Shown piece after piece: positions 40,607 to 50,833 of a stretch of DNA of 64,000 bases (position 1 is its first letter; each line of letters begins with the position of its first letter). The translations under genes and the position numbers were made by a program. This DNA comes from Sulfurimonas sp. C5. Its GTDB lineage: Bacteria; Campylobacterota; Campylobacteria; Campylobacterales; Sulfurimonadaceae. The notes beneath the pieces were generated by a model. It did no database searches. It was not told where the DNA came from and saw only the letters and a list, made by a program, of their open reading frames with translations. The stretch spans positions 9,895 through 73,894 of the forward strand of contig NZ_JARXNQ010000005.1 of the NCBI RefSeq assembly GCF_029872055.1, written 5' to 3'.

Positions 40607-41818
40607 TTAGTTTTCTAAAAACTCACGTTCAAGTTCAATTAAATTTTCAAAGTTTTCTCTACGACGAATCACTCTAGCCTGACCGTCTTTGATCGCAACT
40701 TCAGCACTTCTTCCACGAGTGTTATAGTTACTTCCCATACCAAAACCGTATGCACCTGCCGATTTAATCACAAGTAGATCATTATGCTTTAACGGAGGAA
40801 GTGGATAGTTTTTCGCAAAAAAGTCACCGCTTTCACACACTGGTCCAACAATATCTACTTCTCTAGTTTCTTCAGTACTCTCAGTCACTGCTTCAATCTC
40901 ATGATATGCACTATAAAGAGAAGGACGGATAAGATCATTCATCGCACCGTCAACTACCACAAATTTTTTCTCACCGTTTTGTTTCTCATACAATACTTTT
41001 GTCAAGAAGTAACCTGCATTAGCAGTCAAAAATCTTCCTGGCTCACAAATAATTGTCATATCAAGTGCTGTAAGAGTTCCTAAAATTGCCTGTGCATAAT
41101 CGTATGGTTTAATAGTTGTTTCATCTTTATATTTAATACCTAAACCACCACCGATATCAAAGAATTTCAATTCAATATCAAGTGCTTGTAAAGAGCGAAC
41201 TAAATCAGCTACAATTTCAGCAGATTCACGAATAGGATCAAGTTCAGTTAATTGTGAACCGATATGGAAATGGATTCCCACAGCATCTAAATCTTCAGAA
41301 TTTTTCGCTTGAATGTACATTCTTTTTGCTGTATTTAAATCAACCCCGAATTTATTATCATGAAGACCTGTTGAGATATAAGGGTGTGTTTTTGGATCGA
41401 TGTTCGGATTTACCCTGATACTAATGCGTGCCTGTTTGTCCAATTCTTTTGCAACAAGTGCTACACGTCCAAGTTCCGCTTCACTTTCAACGTTGATGTA
41501 TAAAATATCTTTTTCTATTGCTTCACGAATCTCATCATCAGTTTTACCCACACCAGAAAAAATCACTCTATATGCAGGAACACCTGCTAAAAGTGCACGA
41601 CGAACTTCACCGATAGATACACAATCGGCTCCGCTTCCCATCTTTGCAAAATGTTGTACGACACTTAAATTTGAATTTGCTTTTACTGCATACGCGATTA
41701 TTGATTTTCTACCGCGAAAAGCTTCTTTTAACTCTTCAAATTGTGCTTGCATATAATCAAAATCATACACGTATAAAGGTGTTTGATATTCATTTGCTAA
41801 AGATTTAAAATCGATCAT
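40607..41818 (-). CDS. lysA: Diaminopimelate decarboxylase
   Basis: A 403-residue PLP enzyme with an alanine-racemase-like barrel, converting meso-diaminopimelate to lysine. The PLP Lys is in IIAYAVKANSNLSV, the phosphate-binding glycines in FDIGGGLGIKY, and the partner-subunit Cys in GPVCESGDFFA. YGFGMGSNYNTRGR is the typical C-terminal motif. Length is normal. It is the first gene of the lysA-HAD-pheA-hisC-fliF-fliG-fliH-dxs cluster. A TAAAAT (41848-41843) is a possible -10. Confidence 0.96.
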   Translation of the reverse strand: MIDFKSLANEYQTPLYVYDFDYMQAQFEELKEAFRGRKSIIAYAVKANSNLSVVQHFAKMGSGADCVSIGEVRRALLAGVPAYRVIFSGVGKTDDEIREAIEKDILYINVESEAELGRVALVAKELDKQARISIRVNPNIDPKTHPYISTGLHDNKFGVDLNTAKRMYIQAKNSEDLDAVGIHFHIGSQLTELDPIRESAEIVADLVRSLQALDIELKFFDIGGGLGIKYKDETTIKPYDYAQAILGTLTALDMTIICEPGRFLTANAGYFLTKVLYEKQNGEKKFVVVDGAMNDLIRPSLYSAYHEIEAVTESTEETREVDIVGPVCESGDFFAKNYPLPPLKHNDLLVIKSAGAYGFGMGSNYNTRGRSAEVAIKDGQARVIRRRENFENLIELEREFLEN

Positions 41819-41870
41819 AAAATTTCCTATAAATTTTTGACGATTTTATCTAAAATGTGCTTATAAGTGC

Positions 41871-42941
41871 CTAAGTTGATAAACGATGTTTCCGCCACTG
41901 CCATAGGGCAATGAGAAAGAGGATTGTGATTGGAGTAATGACACCTACTTCACTTGGTATAGTTTTATGGTTTGATAGTTCAATGAGCATAAACAAACCA
42001 CCCCAAACAAGCAGCGTTGAGAGAATCGCCCCAAAAGAAAAAAGTGAAATGTTTAAAAAACGTATACTAATAGGGACAAAAAAGAAAATAATAACTATAA
42101 GAGTAGGTGCAAAAAATGGATAGATGAAAATTCTATAGAGAGCCCCTCGAATATTACTTGTTTCAACACCTTGAGAACTCAGTAATTTATATGCTGCAAA
42201 AGCATCTTGAATCGTAAAATCCACCTGACCCAAATATACCTGATCAAGCATTTTAGGTCTAAAACCATCAAGAATTTTTATGTCTTTTTCTTGGTCAACT
42301 GTAATTCCTTTCGAACTAAAACTCAAATCATCAGGCTTTGTAATGATATCTGCACTTTTTATATGCCAATAATCATCTTCATAATGTGCTTCTTTTGCAA
42401 TAATTACAGTTTTCAATGAGCCATTATTCACTTCAAAAACTCTAATTCCCATCGCCTTTTCCTGAATAGGTAATAGTTTAGAAAAATAGATATATTGCCC
42501 TTTATGTATGAAAAAAAGGTCTCGACTAGGATTGAGATATTTCCCATGAACACGAATATTGTAAGCATACTCTTGTGCACGAGAAAATTTTGTAAAAGCA
42601 TGTGCAGAAATGAATAAAAAAATAATTAAAGAAGCAACTAGAACAAATGGTTTCAATGCATCTACACGTGAATATCCAAGGGAATACATTGAAACTAAAG
42701 CATTAGAACGAATCAGGTAAATCTTTGTTGCAATCATTCCAAAGACAAGAGAAATAGGCAAAAGAGTATCTATCGCAAAAAAAGTTTTATATGTTAAATA
42801 AATAAGTGTTAAGTTTGCTGATTTGGATAATGCATCAGCATTGCTCATATAGTCAAAGCCAACCATAAATAAAACAAGTGCAAGTAAAATAACGAAAAAA
42901 TATTTAAAATAATGTAACGCTATATATCTATAAATTAACAT
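41871..42941 (-). CDS. LptF/LptG-family lipopolysaccharide export permease
   Basis: A 356-residue YjgP/YjgQ-family protein with six membrane helices in two groups (about 12-110 and 275-350) around a periplasmic beta-jellyroll. The N-terminus YRYIALHYFKYFFVILLALV and the later RALFSMYSLGYSR-like segment are typical. LptF and LptG pair with LptB and LptC to extract LPS from the inner membrane. Only one copy is here, so I do not choose between F and G. It overlaps pth by 7 bases. Confidence 0.9.
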   Translation of the reverse strand: MLIYRYIALHYFKYFFVILLALVLFMVGFDYMSNADALSKSANLTLIYLTYKTFFAIDTLLPISLVFGMIATKIYLIRSNALVSMYSLGYSRVDALKPFVLVASLIIFLFISAHAFTKFSRAQEYAYNIRVHGKYLNPSRDLFFIHKGQYIYFSKLLPIQEKAMGIRVFEVNNGSLKTVIIAKEAHYEDDYWHIKSADIITKPDDLSFSSKGITVDQEKDIKILDGFRPKMLDQVYLGQVDFTIQDAFAAYKLLSSQGVETSNIRGALYRIFIYPFFAPTLIVIIFFFVPISIRFLNISLFSFGAILSTLLVWGGLFMLIELSNHKTIPSEVGVITPITILFLIALWQWRKHRLST

Positions 42942-43489
42942 ATAGCACCTTTTTTAGCATATTGTGAGCTTGTATCTTCGAGTGGATTTGTAAGTAAAAA
43001 CTCGATTGCATTACATGTATGCTCAATCCATGTATCTAGACACACTCTCTCTTTGTCAGAAAAATCACTGAGAACATATGAGGCAATCTCCCCTTTATGT
43101 TCCGGTTTTCCAATCCCCATTCTCACACGAGCATACTCTTTTGAGATATGTGCATCAATCGATTTTAAACCATTATGACCGCCATGTCCACCACCAAATT
43201 TAAAGCGAAGTGTTCCAAAAGGCAAGTCTAAATCATCATGTATTACAACAACATCATCAATTTTATAAAAGTTTTTTACTTTTACGACAGATTCTCCTGA
43301 AAGATTCATATATGTAAGCGGTTTTAATAAAAAATGATTTTTAAATTTGAAAAGGTCCCCTTTAAAATTTGAAGAGGATTGTTGGGAAGCATTGAACCTG
43401 CGAACAAGTTCATCAATAACCATAAAACCTATGTTATGGCGTGTTTTTTCATAGTTCGGGCCAGGGTTTCCTAGTCCGACTATAAGCAC
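42935..43489 (-). CDS. pth: Peptidyl-tRNA hydrolase
   Basis: A 184-residue Pth, which recycles peptidyl-tRNA by cleaving the ester bond. Motifs: GLGNPGPNYEKTRHNIGFMV with the catalytic His in TRHN, FLLKPLTYMNLSGE, and HDDLDLPFGTLRFKFGGGHGGHNGL. It sits 10 bases after rplY, a pairing (rplY-pth) found in many bacteria. Confidence 0.97.
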   Translation of the reverse strand: MLIVGLGNPGPNYEKTRHNIGFMVIDELVRRFNASQQSSSNFKGDLFKFKNHFLLKPLTYMNLSGESVVKVKNFYKIDDVVVIHDDLDLPFGTLRFKFGGGHGGHNGLKSIDAHISKEYARVRMGIGKPEHKGEIASYVLSDFSDKERVCLDTWIEHTCNAIEFLLTNPLEDTSSQYAKKGAIC

Positions 43490-43499
43490 TAGTAATTCC

Positions 43500-44036
43500 T
43501 TACTTAGCTTTGATCACACTTAAAACTGCTACACGGTCAGCATCAGTGTAAGTAACATTTTCAAATGTTGGTAAGTCACGGATAAGTCTTGCATCACCAA
43601 CATCCATAGGAGTTACGTCAACAACGATCTCTTTTGGTAAATCTTCAATTTTAGCTTTTACACGAAGACGTGGTTTAGAAATGAAAACCATACCTTTGTT
43701 TTTAAGACCAATAGCGTCACCTTGTGCTACAACTGGAACCATATAGTGTGTTAAAACACCTGGTTGAGCAACCATAAGATCAACGTGAAGTAATTTACCA
43801 GTAGTTGGGTGAGACTCATATGCTTGTACTACAACATTCATCTCTTTACCATCTACTTTAATAGCGAATGCAATTGAATCTTTGTTGCGCACTGTACGGA
43901 TATATTCATTTTCTTTGAATGCAGCATTGATATTCTCAAAACCTTTTCCGTAAATATTTGCAATTAGATAACCATCACGGCGAAGTGCTTTAACACTTTT
44001 CTTACCAGTACTCTCTCTAACGATACCTTCTAACAT
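43500..44036 (-). CDS. rplY: 50S ribosomal protein L25, CTC form
   Basis: A 178-residue L25/CTC protein that binds 5S rRNA. The N-terminal L25 domain (about 1-90) includes SVKALRRDGYLIANIYGKG, and the beta-barrel CTC extension (about 92-178) has VPVVAQGDAIGLKNKGM. It begins an operon with pth and the LptF/G gene from a TATAAT at 44072-44067; AAGGACTTCAT precedes the ATG. Confidence 0.96.
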   Translation of the reverse strand: MLEGIVRESTGKKSVKALRRDGYLIANIYGKGFENINAAFKENEYIRTVRNKDSIAFAIKVDGKEMNVVVQAYESHPTTGKLLHVDLMVAQPGVLTHYMVPVVAQGDAIGLKNKGMVFISKPRLRVKAKIEDLPKEIVVDVTPMDVGDARLIRDLPTFENVTYTDADRVAVLSVIKAK

Positions 44037-44066
44037 ATGAAGTCCTTAATTAATAAAATGGGCGAA

Positions 44067-44072
44067 ATTATA
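44067..44072 (-). promoter_or_regulatory. -10 box of the rplY-pth operon
   Basis: A perfect TATAAT on the minus strand lies 31 bases before the rplY ATG, within the 54-base gap after pilT. Confidence 0.5.
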
Positions 44073-44090
44073 CTAAAATTTGATTTAATT

Positions 44091-45278
44091 CTACTTTAAG
44101 TCAAATACGTCATCATCCATTGTAATTTCATGAGTTTCCCCATGTTGACCATTTGGAGCACCCGTAATTTTACCGCTTGTAAGTCCGGAAATTTTAAGTT
44201 CAAGGTCAGATGCACTTGTTGCATAATCCATAGCTGCTTCTTTTGAAATCACACCATCATTATAAAGGTCTAAAATAGCTTGATCGAAACTTTGCGATTT
44301 ATAGTGGTCCTTCCCTGCTTCAATCGCATCACGGATCTCAACATCTCTATTTTCCATAATCAAAGTCTCAATAAGCGGTGTACGTACAAGAACCTCTAAT
44401 GCTGCACGACGAGTTCCGTCTTTAGCAGGAACAAGACGCTGAGAAATAACTCCTTGAAGTACACCAGCTAATGAAATCCTAACACGATTTTGCTCTTCTG
44501 TCGGGAACTGTGCAATGATACGGTTAACCGTCTCTTTTGCATCAAGCGTATGCAGAGTTGAGAATACTAAGTGTCCAGTATCTGCAGCATGTAGTGCCAA
44601 GTTAATTGTCTCACGGTCCCTCATCTCCCCAACTAGGATGATATCCGGGTCTTCACGAAGTGCAGCACGGAGAGCATTTGCAAATGAAAGGGTATCTTGT
44701 CCTACTGAACGCTGGTTGATAATACACCCTCTATCTTTATGAACGAATTCAATTGGGTCTTCAATTGTAATTACATGTTTTTTCTTTGTAAGATTCAGTT
44801 CATTGATTAAAGCTGCAAGCGTTGTTGATTTCCCCGAACCTGTTACACCCGTTACTAGGACAAGCCCACGCTCTTTTTTTGTGAAACCTCTAACAACTTC
44901 AGGAAGATGCAGCTCTTCTAAACTTGGAATACGTACTGGAATAACACGAAAAACCGCTGAAACTCCGTCCATTTGAAAAAAGATATTTACACGAAAACGG
45001 TTATTTTCATCAAATGGATATACTAAGTCAAGCTCTTTTTTCTCAACGAACTCTGCAAAACGCCCTTTAAGCAACTCTTTTGCAAATGTAAGTGCATCCT
45101 CTTTCGATAAAATTCCACCAGAGAATTGTTTCATCTCACCGTTAATTCTTGCACGCATTACCGCATTAGCCTTAACATGAAGGTCACTGCCGCCAACATC
45201 AATCATCTTTTTAAGATGAACTCTTACCTTTTTTAACTGTTCAAAAGTTAATTTGCTTACATCTACTTCATTACTCAT
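44091..45278 (-). CDS. pilT: PilT-like retraction ATPase
   Basis: A 395-residue secretion ATPase of the PilT group. Walker A is VTGVTGSGKSTT, the Asp box is in VITIEDPIEFVHKD, Walker B is in IILVGEMRDRETI and the His box in HLVFSTLHTLDAKETV. PilT hexamers retract type IV pili for twitching, adhesion or DNA uptake. The C-terminus is longer than in classical PilT (about 345) by some 45 residues. Other pil genes are not adjacent. It overlaps tal by 4 bases. Confidence 0.92.
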   Translation of the reverse strand: MSNEVDVSKLTFEQLKKVRVHLKKMIDVGGSDLHVKANAVMRARINGEMKQFSGGILSKEDALTFAKELLKGRFAEFVEKKELDLVYPFDENNRFRVNIFFQMDGVSAVFRVIPVRIPSLEELHLPEVVRGFTKKERGLVLVTGVTGSGKSTTLAALINELNLTKKKHVITIEDPIEFVHKDRGCIINQRSVGQDTLSFANALRAALREDPDIILVGEMRDRETINLALHAADTGHLVFSTLHTLDAKETVNRIIAQFPTEEQNRVRISLAGVLQGVISQRLVPAKDGTRRAALEVLVRTPLIETLIMENRDVEIRDAIEAGKDHYKSQSFDQAILDLYNDGVISKEAAMDYATSASDLELKISGLTSGKITGAPNGQHGETHEITMDDDVFDLK

Positions 45279-46255
45279 AATGCCTCCAAAATCTCTTGAA
45301 ATGCGTCTTTAAATGCTTCTAGACCATCTTCAATTTGTTGTGTTAAAACAAGATCAAAGTCTATACCCGCTGCAGCTATTTTATCAAAATGTGCTTGAAT
45401 TATGCTAGAGTCAATTGGCAACGCTTTTTCTTTTCCGCCGTTTTGTACATATGCGTTAATCGTCTCGATTGGTGCTGTGTTAACAGTGTTATATGCAAGT
45501 AGTTTCTCAATATAATAATATGCAGGAAGAGAATCATCTTTTACTCCTGTACTTGCAAAAAGAGCACGGCATCCTTTTACGTTCATCTCTTTAATTGTAC
45601 TATAAATATCCGCAGTATTATAAATCCCGCTTAGTGCCACATCTATACCGTTGTTTTTAAGATGCGCATCAAGTGCTCTATCTACACGCGAAACAAATAT
45701 ACTAATTACCGTATCTACTTTAGAACCGTGTTTTGCTACACCTTTTGCAAAAGCTTCAGCACAATTTATAGCTTGCTCTTTTTTAAATATAAGTGTAGCA
45801 TTTACGTGAATACCTTCAGAAGTAAGTGCTTCCATCGCTTTATATCCGGCCTCAGTTGCCGGAACTTTAATCATTACATTTGGTCTGTCAATGGTAGCAA
45901 AAAGACGTTTCCCTTCTGCAATTGTTCCCTCTGCATCATCACACAGATGCGGATCAACTTCTATGCTCACATAACCATCATCACCTTTATCATATAAAGG
46001 GCGTAAAATATCTGCAGCTTTTTGAATATCGTAAATTGCCACTGCTTCATATTTTTGTTTTGGCTCTAAATCTTCTAAGGTCTGTAGTTGGGAAAGATAT
46101 GCGGGTGAATTTAAAATAGCATTTTTAAATATAGACGGATTTGAAGTTGCACCGTTAATAATTTTTGCATCAATTAATTCACGAAATTCATTATCTAAAA
46201 AATCTCTTTCAATAAAATCTGCCCATAATGAAAACTTCAAATCCTCAATATACAT
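45275..46255 (-). CDS. tal: Transaldolase
   Basis: A 326-residue transaldolase of the non-oxidative pentose phosphate pathway. The Schiff-base Lys lies in VMIKVPATEAGYKAME, and GATSNPSIFKNAIL near residue 35 is the first family signature. The segment VISIFVSRVDRALD and the C-terminal VKDDSLPAYYYIEKLLA are also typical of the TalB-type subfamily found in Campylobacterota and actinobacteria. GAGGAAG precedes the ATG, and a TATAAT (46287-46282) supplies a promoter. Confidence 0.94.
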   Translation of the reverse strand: MYIEDLKFSLWADFIERDFLDNEFRELIDAKIINGATSNPSIFKNAILNSPAYLSQLQTLEDLEPKQKYEAVAIYDIQKAADILRPLYDKGDDGYVSIEVDPHLCDDAEGTIAEGKRLFATIDRPNVMIKVPATEAGYKAMEALTSEGIHVNATLIFKKEQAINCAEAFAKGVAKHGSKVDTVISIFVSRVDRALDAHLKNNGIDVALSGIYNTADIYSTIKEMNVKGCRALFASTGVKDDSLPAYYYIEKLLAYNTVNTAPIETINAYVQNGGKEKALPIDSSIIQAHFDKIAAAGIDFDLVLTQQIEDGLEAFKDAFQEILEAL

Positions 46256-46281
46256 ATATAACTTCCTCGGTTTTTTAACTT

Positions 46282-46287
46282 ATTATA
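46282..46287 (-). promoter_or_regulatory. -10 box of tal-pilT
   Basis: A perfect TATAAT on the minus strand lies 26 bases before the tal ATG, just after the pabB stop. Confidence 0.5.
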
Positions 46288-46299
46288 ACCCAACATTTC

Positions 46300-47238
46300 T
46301 TAAGGAAGATAAATTTTGTCTAACATCTCCTGATACTCTGCGAAAGCATTACTGTCAAGAGTCACACCCCCTCCACTTTTATACATATACCCATCATGAG
46401 TTTTTTCTATAAAACGGATCATCACACCGCTGTCAAAATTTTTCCCATCAAAAACACCAAATACTCCGGTAAAAAAGCCTCTTTCATACCCCTCAATTTG
46501 TTCAATTAACTCTACCGTACTTTTTTTCGGTGTACCGCTAATACTCCCTGCAGGTAGAAGAGCTTTTAAAATATCCCCTAAGTGTTCTTGCCAATTCTCT
46601 TTCAGATCACCGCTGATATGAGAACTCACCTGGAGTAATTTTTTCTCCCCTGTATTTATCTCATCAATATAACGGAACTTTTCCACTTTAACGTTTTTTG
46701 CCACGATTGAGAGATCATTTCTTAAAAGATCTACGACCATAATGTGTTCAGCCATCTCTTTTTCATCTGCTAAAATTTTCTCTTTTGCATTAGGGATCGA
46801 AGCATCTATAGTCCCTTTCATCGGAAAAGTTGCTATTTTATTCCCCTGAATCTGCACAAATTTTTCAGGAGAAAAACATACAAATTCATCTTTATATCTC
46901 AGTTTGTAATCTGCATTTGCAAGTGTATAGATTTCATTTAAACTCAAAGAAGTTTCAATCTGTGTGGGTTGTGTAAGATTTAAAATGTATGTATTTCCAG
47001 ATTTGATATTCTCAATTACCTGCTCAAACTTAGCTTTATAATTTGCAAAAGAGACGGGGAGTTTTTTTAGTCTATGAGAGTGTTCTAAATACTTAAAATT
47101 GTGTTTTATTTGAAATTCTATATCTTCTTTATGCAGTTCATCTAAAGGGTAAACTTTTACGGTTTCCCCATGAAAATCACTTAAAAAGAGAAATGGATGT
47201 TTCTCTTTTGCTAAGCGATTAAGTGTTTCAAACCCCAT
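46300..47238 (-). CDS. pabB: Aminodeoxychorismate synthase component I (PabB-like)
   Basis: A 312-residue chorismate-binding enzyme. Motifs: ENIKSGNTYILNLTQPTQIE, FCFSPEKFVQ-like segment (CFSPEKFV), MKGTIDASIP, VDLLRNDLSIVAKN, PAGSISGTPKKSTVELI and RGFFTGVFGVFDG. The short length (about 310 rather than 450) and the MKGT motif favour PabB over TrpE. It makes 4-amino-4-deoxychorismate for folate with PabA, which is not in the window. It follows pyrB by 7 bases. Confidence 0.9.
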   Translation of the reverse strand: MGFETLNRLAKEKHPFLFLSDFHGETVKVYPLDELHKEDIEFQIKHNFKYLEHSHRLKKLPVSFANYKAKFEQVIENIKSGNTYILNLTQPTQIETSLSLNEIYTLANADYKLRYKDEFVCFSPEKFVQIQGNKIATFPMKGTIDASIPNAKEKILADEKEMAEHIMVVDLLRNDLSIVAKNVKVEKFRYIDEINTGEKKLLQVSSHISGDLKENWQEHLGDILKALLPAGSISGTPKKSTVELIEQIEGYERGFFTGVFGVFDGKNFDSGVMIRFIEKTHDGYMYKSGGGVTLDSNAFAEYQEMLDKIYLP

Positions 47239-47245
47239 AAAACTT

Positions 47246-48121
47246 TTAACTGTCAGCTATCAGTTTTTTCAAAATTGCCATACGGATGTTTACGCCGTTA
47301 CTTACCTGAGTAAGCACTTTACATCTCGGATCGTCAAGCATTGCATCTGAAATATCAATATTTCTATGAACTGGTCCTGGGTGTAAAAGGATAAGATCAC
47401 GATCACCTACAAGTTCTTCAGTGATACAGAAATCACTTGCATAGTCTTTGAGTGATGCGTAATTTTGTGAAGAGTGGCGTTCTGTTTGTGTACGCAGTGA
47501 CATAATCGCATCCACTTCATTAATAATCTCATTTAAATGATGTGTTGTTCTTAAATTTGTTTTCGGTAAAAATTGAGGTGGAGCTACTAAAATCACTTCC
47601 ATACCAAAACGAGTTAAAAGTTCAATATTTGAATTGGCTACACGTGAGCTTTTAATATCTCCGACAATGGCAATTTTCTTACCCTTAAGATCACCGAAAT
47701 GCTCCGTTAAAGTGTATAGGTCTAAAAGTGCTTGTGAGGGATGAGCATGTGCACCGTCACCAGCATTTAAGATAGAAGCTTTTGTGTGATTTGAAAGTAT
47801 TTTAGGTACACCTGCATTTTGGTGACGAACGATGATTGCGTGAGGTCCCATTGAATCAAGGTTCATTGCAGTATCAACAAGAGTTTCCCCTTTTTTTGTT
47901 GAACTTTTTGCAACATCAAGATGCACAACTTCTGCACCTAAACGTTTTGCAGCGATCTCAAAAGAACTTTTTGTACGTGTAGAGTTTTCAAAAAAGAGAG
48001 TAATTACAATTTTATCTTGCAAAATTCTCTCAAATCTTCCGTCACTAAATCTTTTTGCATCTGCCAACAGTTCTTTTATCTCTTCGACACTAAAATCGTC
48101 TGTACGAATTAAATGCTTCAT
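47246..48121 (-). CDS. pyrB: Aspartate carbamoyltransferase, catalytic chain
   Basis: A 291-residue PyrB, which makes carbamoyl aspartate in pyrimidine synthesis. Carbamoyl-phosphate binding is seen in [13 protein letters not shown], with [35 protein letters not shown] and [13 protein letters not shown] place the start at the ATG at 48121: GGGAG lies just upstream, and a TATAAT at 48158-48153 gives a 25-base leader. A GTG at 48136 is less likely. No pyrI regulatory gene is adjacent. Confidence 0.96.
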   Translation of the reverse strand: MKHLIRTDDFSVEEIKELLADAKRFSDGRFERILQDKIVITLFFENSTRTKSSFEIAAKRLGAEVVHLDVAKSSTKKGETLVDTAMNLDSMGPHAIIVRHQNAGVPKILSNHTKASILNAGDGAHAHPSQALLDLYTLTEHFGDLKGKKIAIVGDIKSSRVANSNIELLTRFGMEVILVAPPQFLPKTNLRTTHHLNEIINEVDAIMSLRTQTERHSSQNYASLKDYASDFCITEELVGDRDLILLHPGPVHRNIDISDAMLDDPRCKVLTQVSNGVNIRMAILKKLIADS

Positions 48122-48152
48122 ACGCTCCCTTTGCACACATAAAAGTGTCCGT

Positions 48153-48158
48153 ATTATA
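48153..48158 (-). promoter_or_regulatory. -10 box of pyrB-pabB
   Basis: A perfect TATAAT on the minus strand, 31 bases before the pyrB ATG, in the gap after bioD. Confidence 0.5.
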
Positions 48159-48175
48159 GCCTAAAGTGATATAAA

Positions 48176-48817
48176 TTACACTATTTTTGCAACAAGTTTT
48201 TCAAGATCTGAAGTTGTAAAAACCTCTTCATATATTTTTTCAAAATACGGACGCGATATAGTTTCAAAACTATTTTTCTCTTCCTCTCGGCAATTAAAAA
48301 CCACCTCATGCTTAATTCCATAATCTTTGAGTGCTTTTTGGTGAACCAAAGTATCATTAATACAGCCTAGAGAACAATGGGTAACTAAAATAGCCTCTGC
48401 CTTTAACTCTTTGATCAAATCAATCATCATAAAATGTTCATCTATCGGAACAAACAATCCACCTGCACCCTCGATTAACAATACATCGCATAGAGCATCT
48501 TGTTCGTTTATGGCATCTGCTATTTTTTGATAATCTATCACACCAAAGTTTGAAGCTATATATGGTGCTGCCGGTAATTCAAAAGAGATTGGTACTATAT
48601 TGGTAACTTCATATGACCAAGCAGATGGGTTTACTTGTTTCAAAAGCTCTAACAGTGCATCACCATCTGGATATATTCCATCTTCTACACCTGTCTCAAT
48701 TGGCTTTACAACACCGACTTTAAGCCCCTTCTCTGCCAAAATACGCATCAGTTTCTTTGTAGTATATGTTTTTCCGATATCTGTATTTGTTGCTGTTATA
48801 AAAATCTTTTTTGCCAA
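48176..48817 (-). CDS. bioD: Dethiobiotin synthetase
   Basis: A 213-residue BioD, the ATP-dependent enzyme that closes the ureido ring of biotin's precursor. The P-loop is ITATNTDIGKTYTTKKL, with VKPIETGVED and LLIEGAGGLFVPIDE further on. I place the start at TTG 48817: CGGA stands 7 bases upstream, and the TATAAT at 48849-48844 rules out the earlier TTG at 48841. Other bio genes are not adjacent. Confidence 0.92.
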   Translation of the reverse strand: MAKKIFITATNTDIGKTYTTKKLMRILAEKGLKVGVVKPIETGVEDGIYPDGDALLELLKQVNPSAWSYEVTNIVPISFELPAAPYIASNFGVIDYQKIADAINEQDALCDVLLIEGAGGLFVPIDEHFMMIDLIKELKAEAILVTHCSLGCINDTLVHQKALKDYGIKHEVVFNCREEEKNSFETISRPYFEKIYEEVFTTSDLEKLVAKIV

Positions 48818-48843
48818 AATAATTCCGTTTTTTAATTTCAAAG

Positions 48844-48849
48844 ATTATA
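48844..48849 (-). promoter_or_regulatory. -10 box of bioD
   Basis: A perfect TATAAT on the minus strand, 26 bases before the bioD TTG start; it decides between two possible starts. Confidence 0.5.
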
Positions 48850-48934
48850 ACGAAAAGTTGATTTATAAAATAAAATGTAAAGTTATTTTGTTTGTGCTTA
48901 ATGTGCTTTAGATGTGGATGTGTTTGAAAAGGAG

Positions 48935-48983
48935 GCTACATACAGTAGCTGACTGCACAAATCATCCGCAGATGAAGTGCAGT
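48935..48983 (-). terminator. Two hairpins downstream of ilvC
   Basis: Downstream of ilvC the transcript can form ACTGCAC/GTGCAGT (48977-48983 with 48952-48958) enclosing CATC/GATG, then GCTAC/GTAGC (48945-48949 with 48935-48939) with a 5-base loop, followed by CCTCCTTTTC. The T-tract is modest, so termination is likely but not certain. The 140 bases from here to bioD hold only this and the bioD promoter. Confidence 0.5.
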
Positions 48984-48996
48984 AAGTAACAAAAAA

Positions 48997-50072
<1,076 letters not shown>

Positions 50073-50148
50073 CAAAAAATATGGTAAAACTTTTATTAGA
50101 CTAAACTTAGATTTATTTTTAATATTACTCTCTTAATATCATAGCTTG

Positions 50149-50154
50149 TATAAT
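50149..50154 (+). promoter_or_regulatory. -10 box of the unknown / NYN gene pair
   Basis: A perfect TATAAT lies 25 bases before the ATG at 50180. It overlaps an earlier in-frame ATG at 50153, which therefore cannot be the start. Confidence 0.55.
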
Positions 50155-50179
50155 GCTAAAAAAATTTGTGAGGTTTGCT

Positions 50180-50833
50180 ATGAAAAAATTCAACCTTTTT
50201 AAAGAAATTATCATTCTAGATAAACAAGAACTCTTTAATGCTATAAACTCTCAAAAAGAGTTTGCAATCAATACAAAAGGGGAAATAATTTTTACTCCTT
50301 TAGCAGATAACGAAGCAATTATCTATCTTGGAAAACATACTCCTCAACCTACTAATTCTTTAATGCCGCCAAAGCCTATCACACTTTCTGAGATGCTGGG
50401 CAAGAATTATCAAGTTGTTGAAGATGAAGACAGAGTGCTTATAAAAGCATTTTCAAATTGGCAAGAGCTTATCGCAGCTAATGTAGTTCGTGCTTCATAT
50501 GACGATACGACAGGTGACGGTGTAGGAGAGTTTTCAAATAAAGATTTAGAAGAGATTGGCTGGCAAGCTACGGAATTCAACATCACTTACCGTGAACTTG
50601 TTGAGCTGATCGAAGAAAAATGTGACGGTATTTTACTTTGTATTGAACAGGAGGAACCTCATTATCAGTTCAGTGGACTAGGATTTATAGCTGATGACAA
50701 ACATGCTTATGAAGTTATGTATAGCTATTGTCAGGAAAAAATCAAAAAGATGATTGCAGAAGATGACCTGTATTCTGTTGATAATTTAACTGATGACGAA
50801 GAGGAAGCTGCACAATTTTTTAAAGTTCTATAA
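50180..50833 (+). CDS. Unknown acidic protein, 217 residues
   Basis: Starts at the ATG at 50180, placed by the promoter and by GTGAGG upstream. The protein is acidic and soluble, with no signal peptide or membrane helix. A central segment YDDTTGDGVGEFSNKDLEEIGW and a later CDGILLCIEQEEPHYQF and SGLGFIADDKHAYEV are distinctive, and the C-terminus is Asp/Glu-rich (VDNLTDDEEEAAQF). I do not recognise the family. Its stop shares one base with the ATG of the NYN-like gene, so the two are translationally coupled. Confidence 0.75.
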   Translation: MKKFNLFKEIIILDKQELFNAINSQKEFAINTKGEIIFTPLADNEAIIYLGKHTPQPTNSLMPPKPITLSEMLGKNYQVVEDEDRVLIKAFSNWQELIAANVVRASYDDTTGDGVGEFSNKDLEEIGWQATEFNITYRELVELIEEKCDGILLCIEQEEPHYQFSGLGFIADDKHAYEVMYSYCQEKIKKMIAEDDLYSVDNLTDDEEEAAQFFKVL

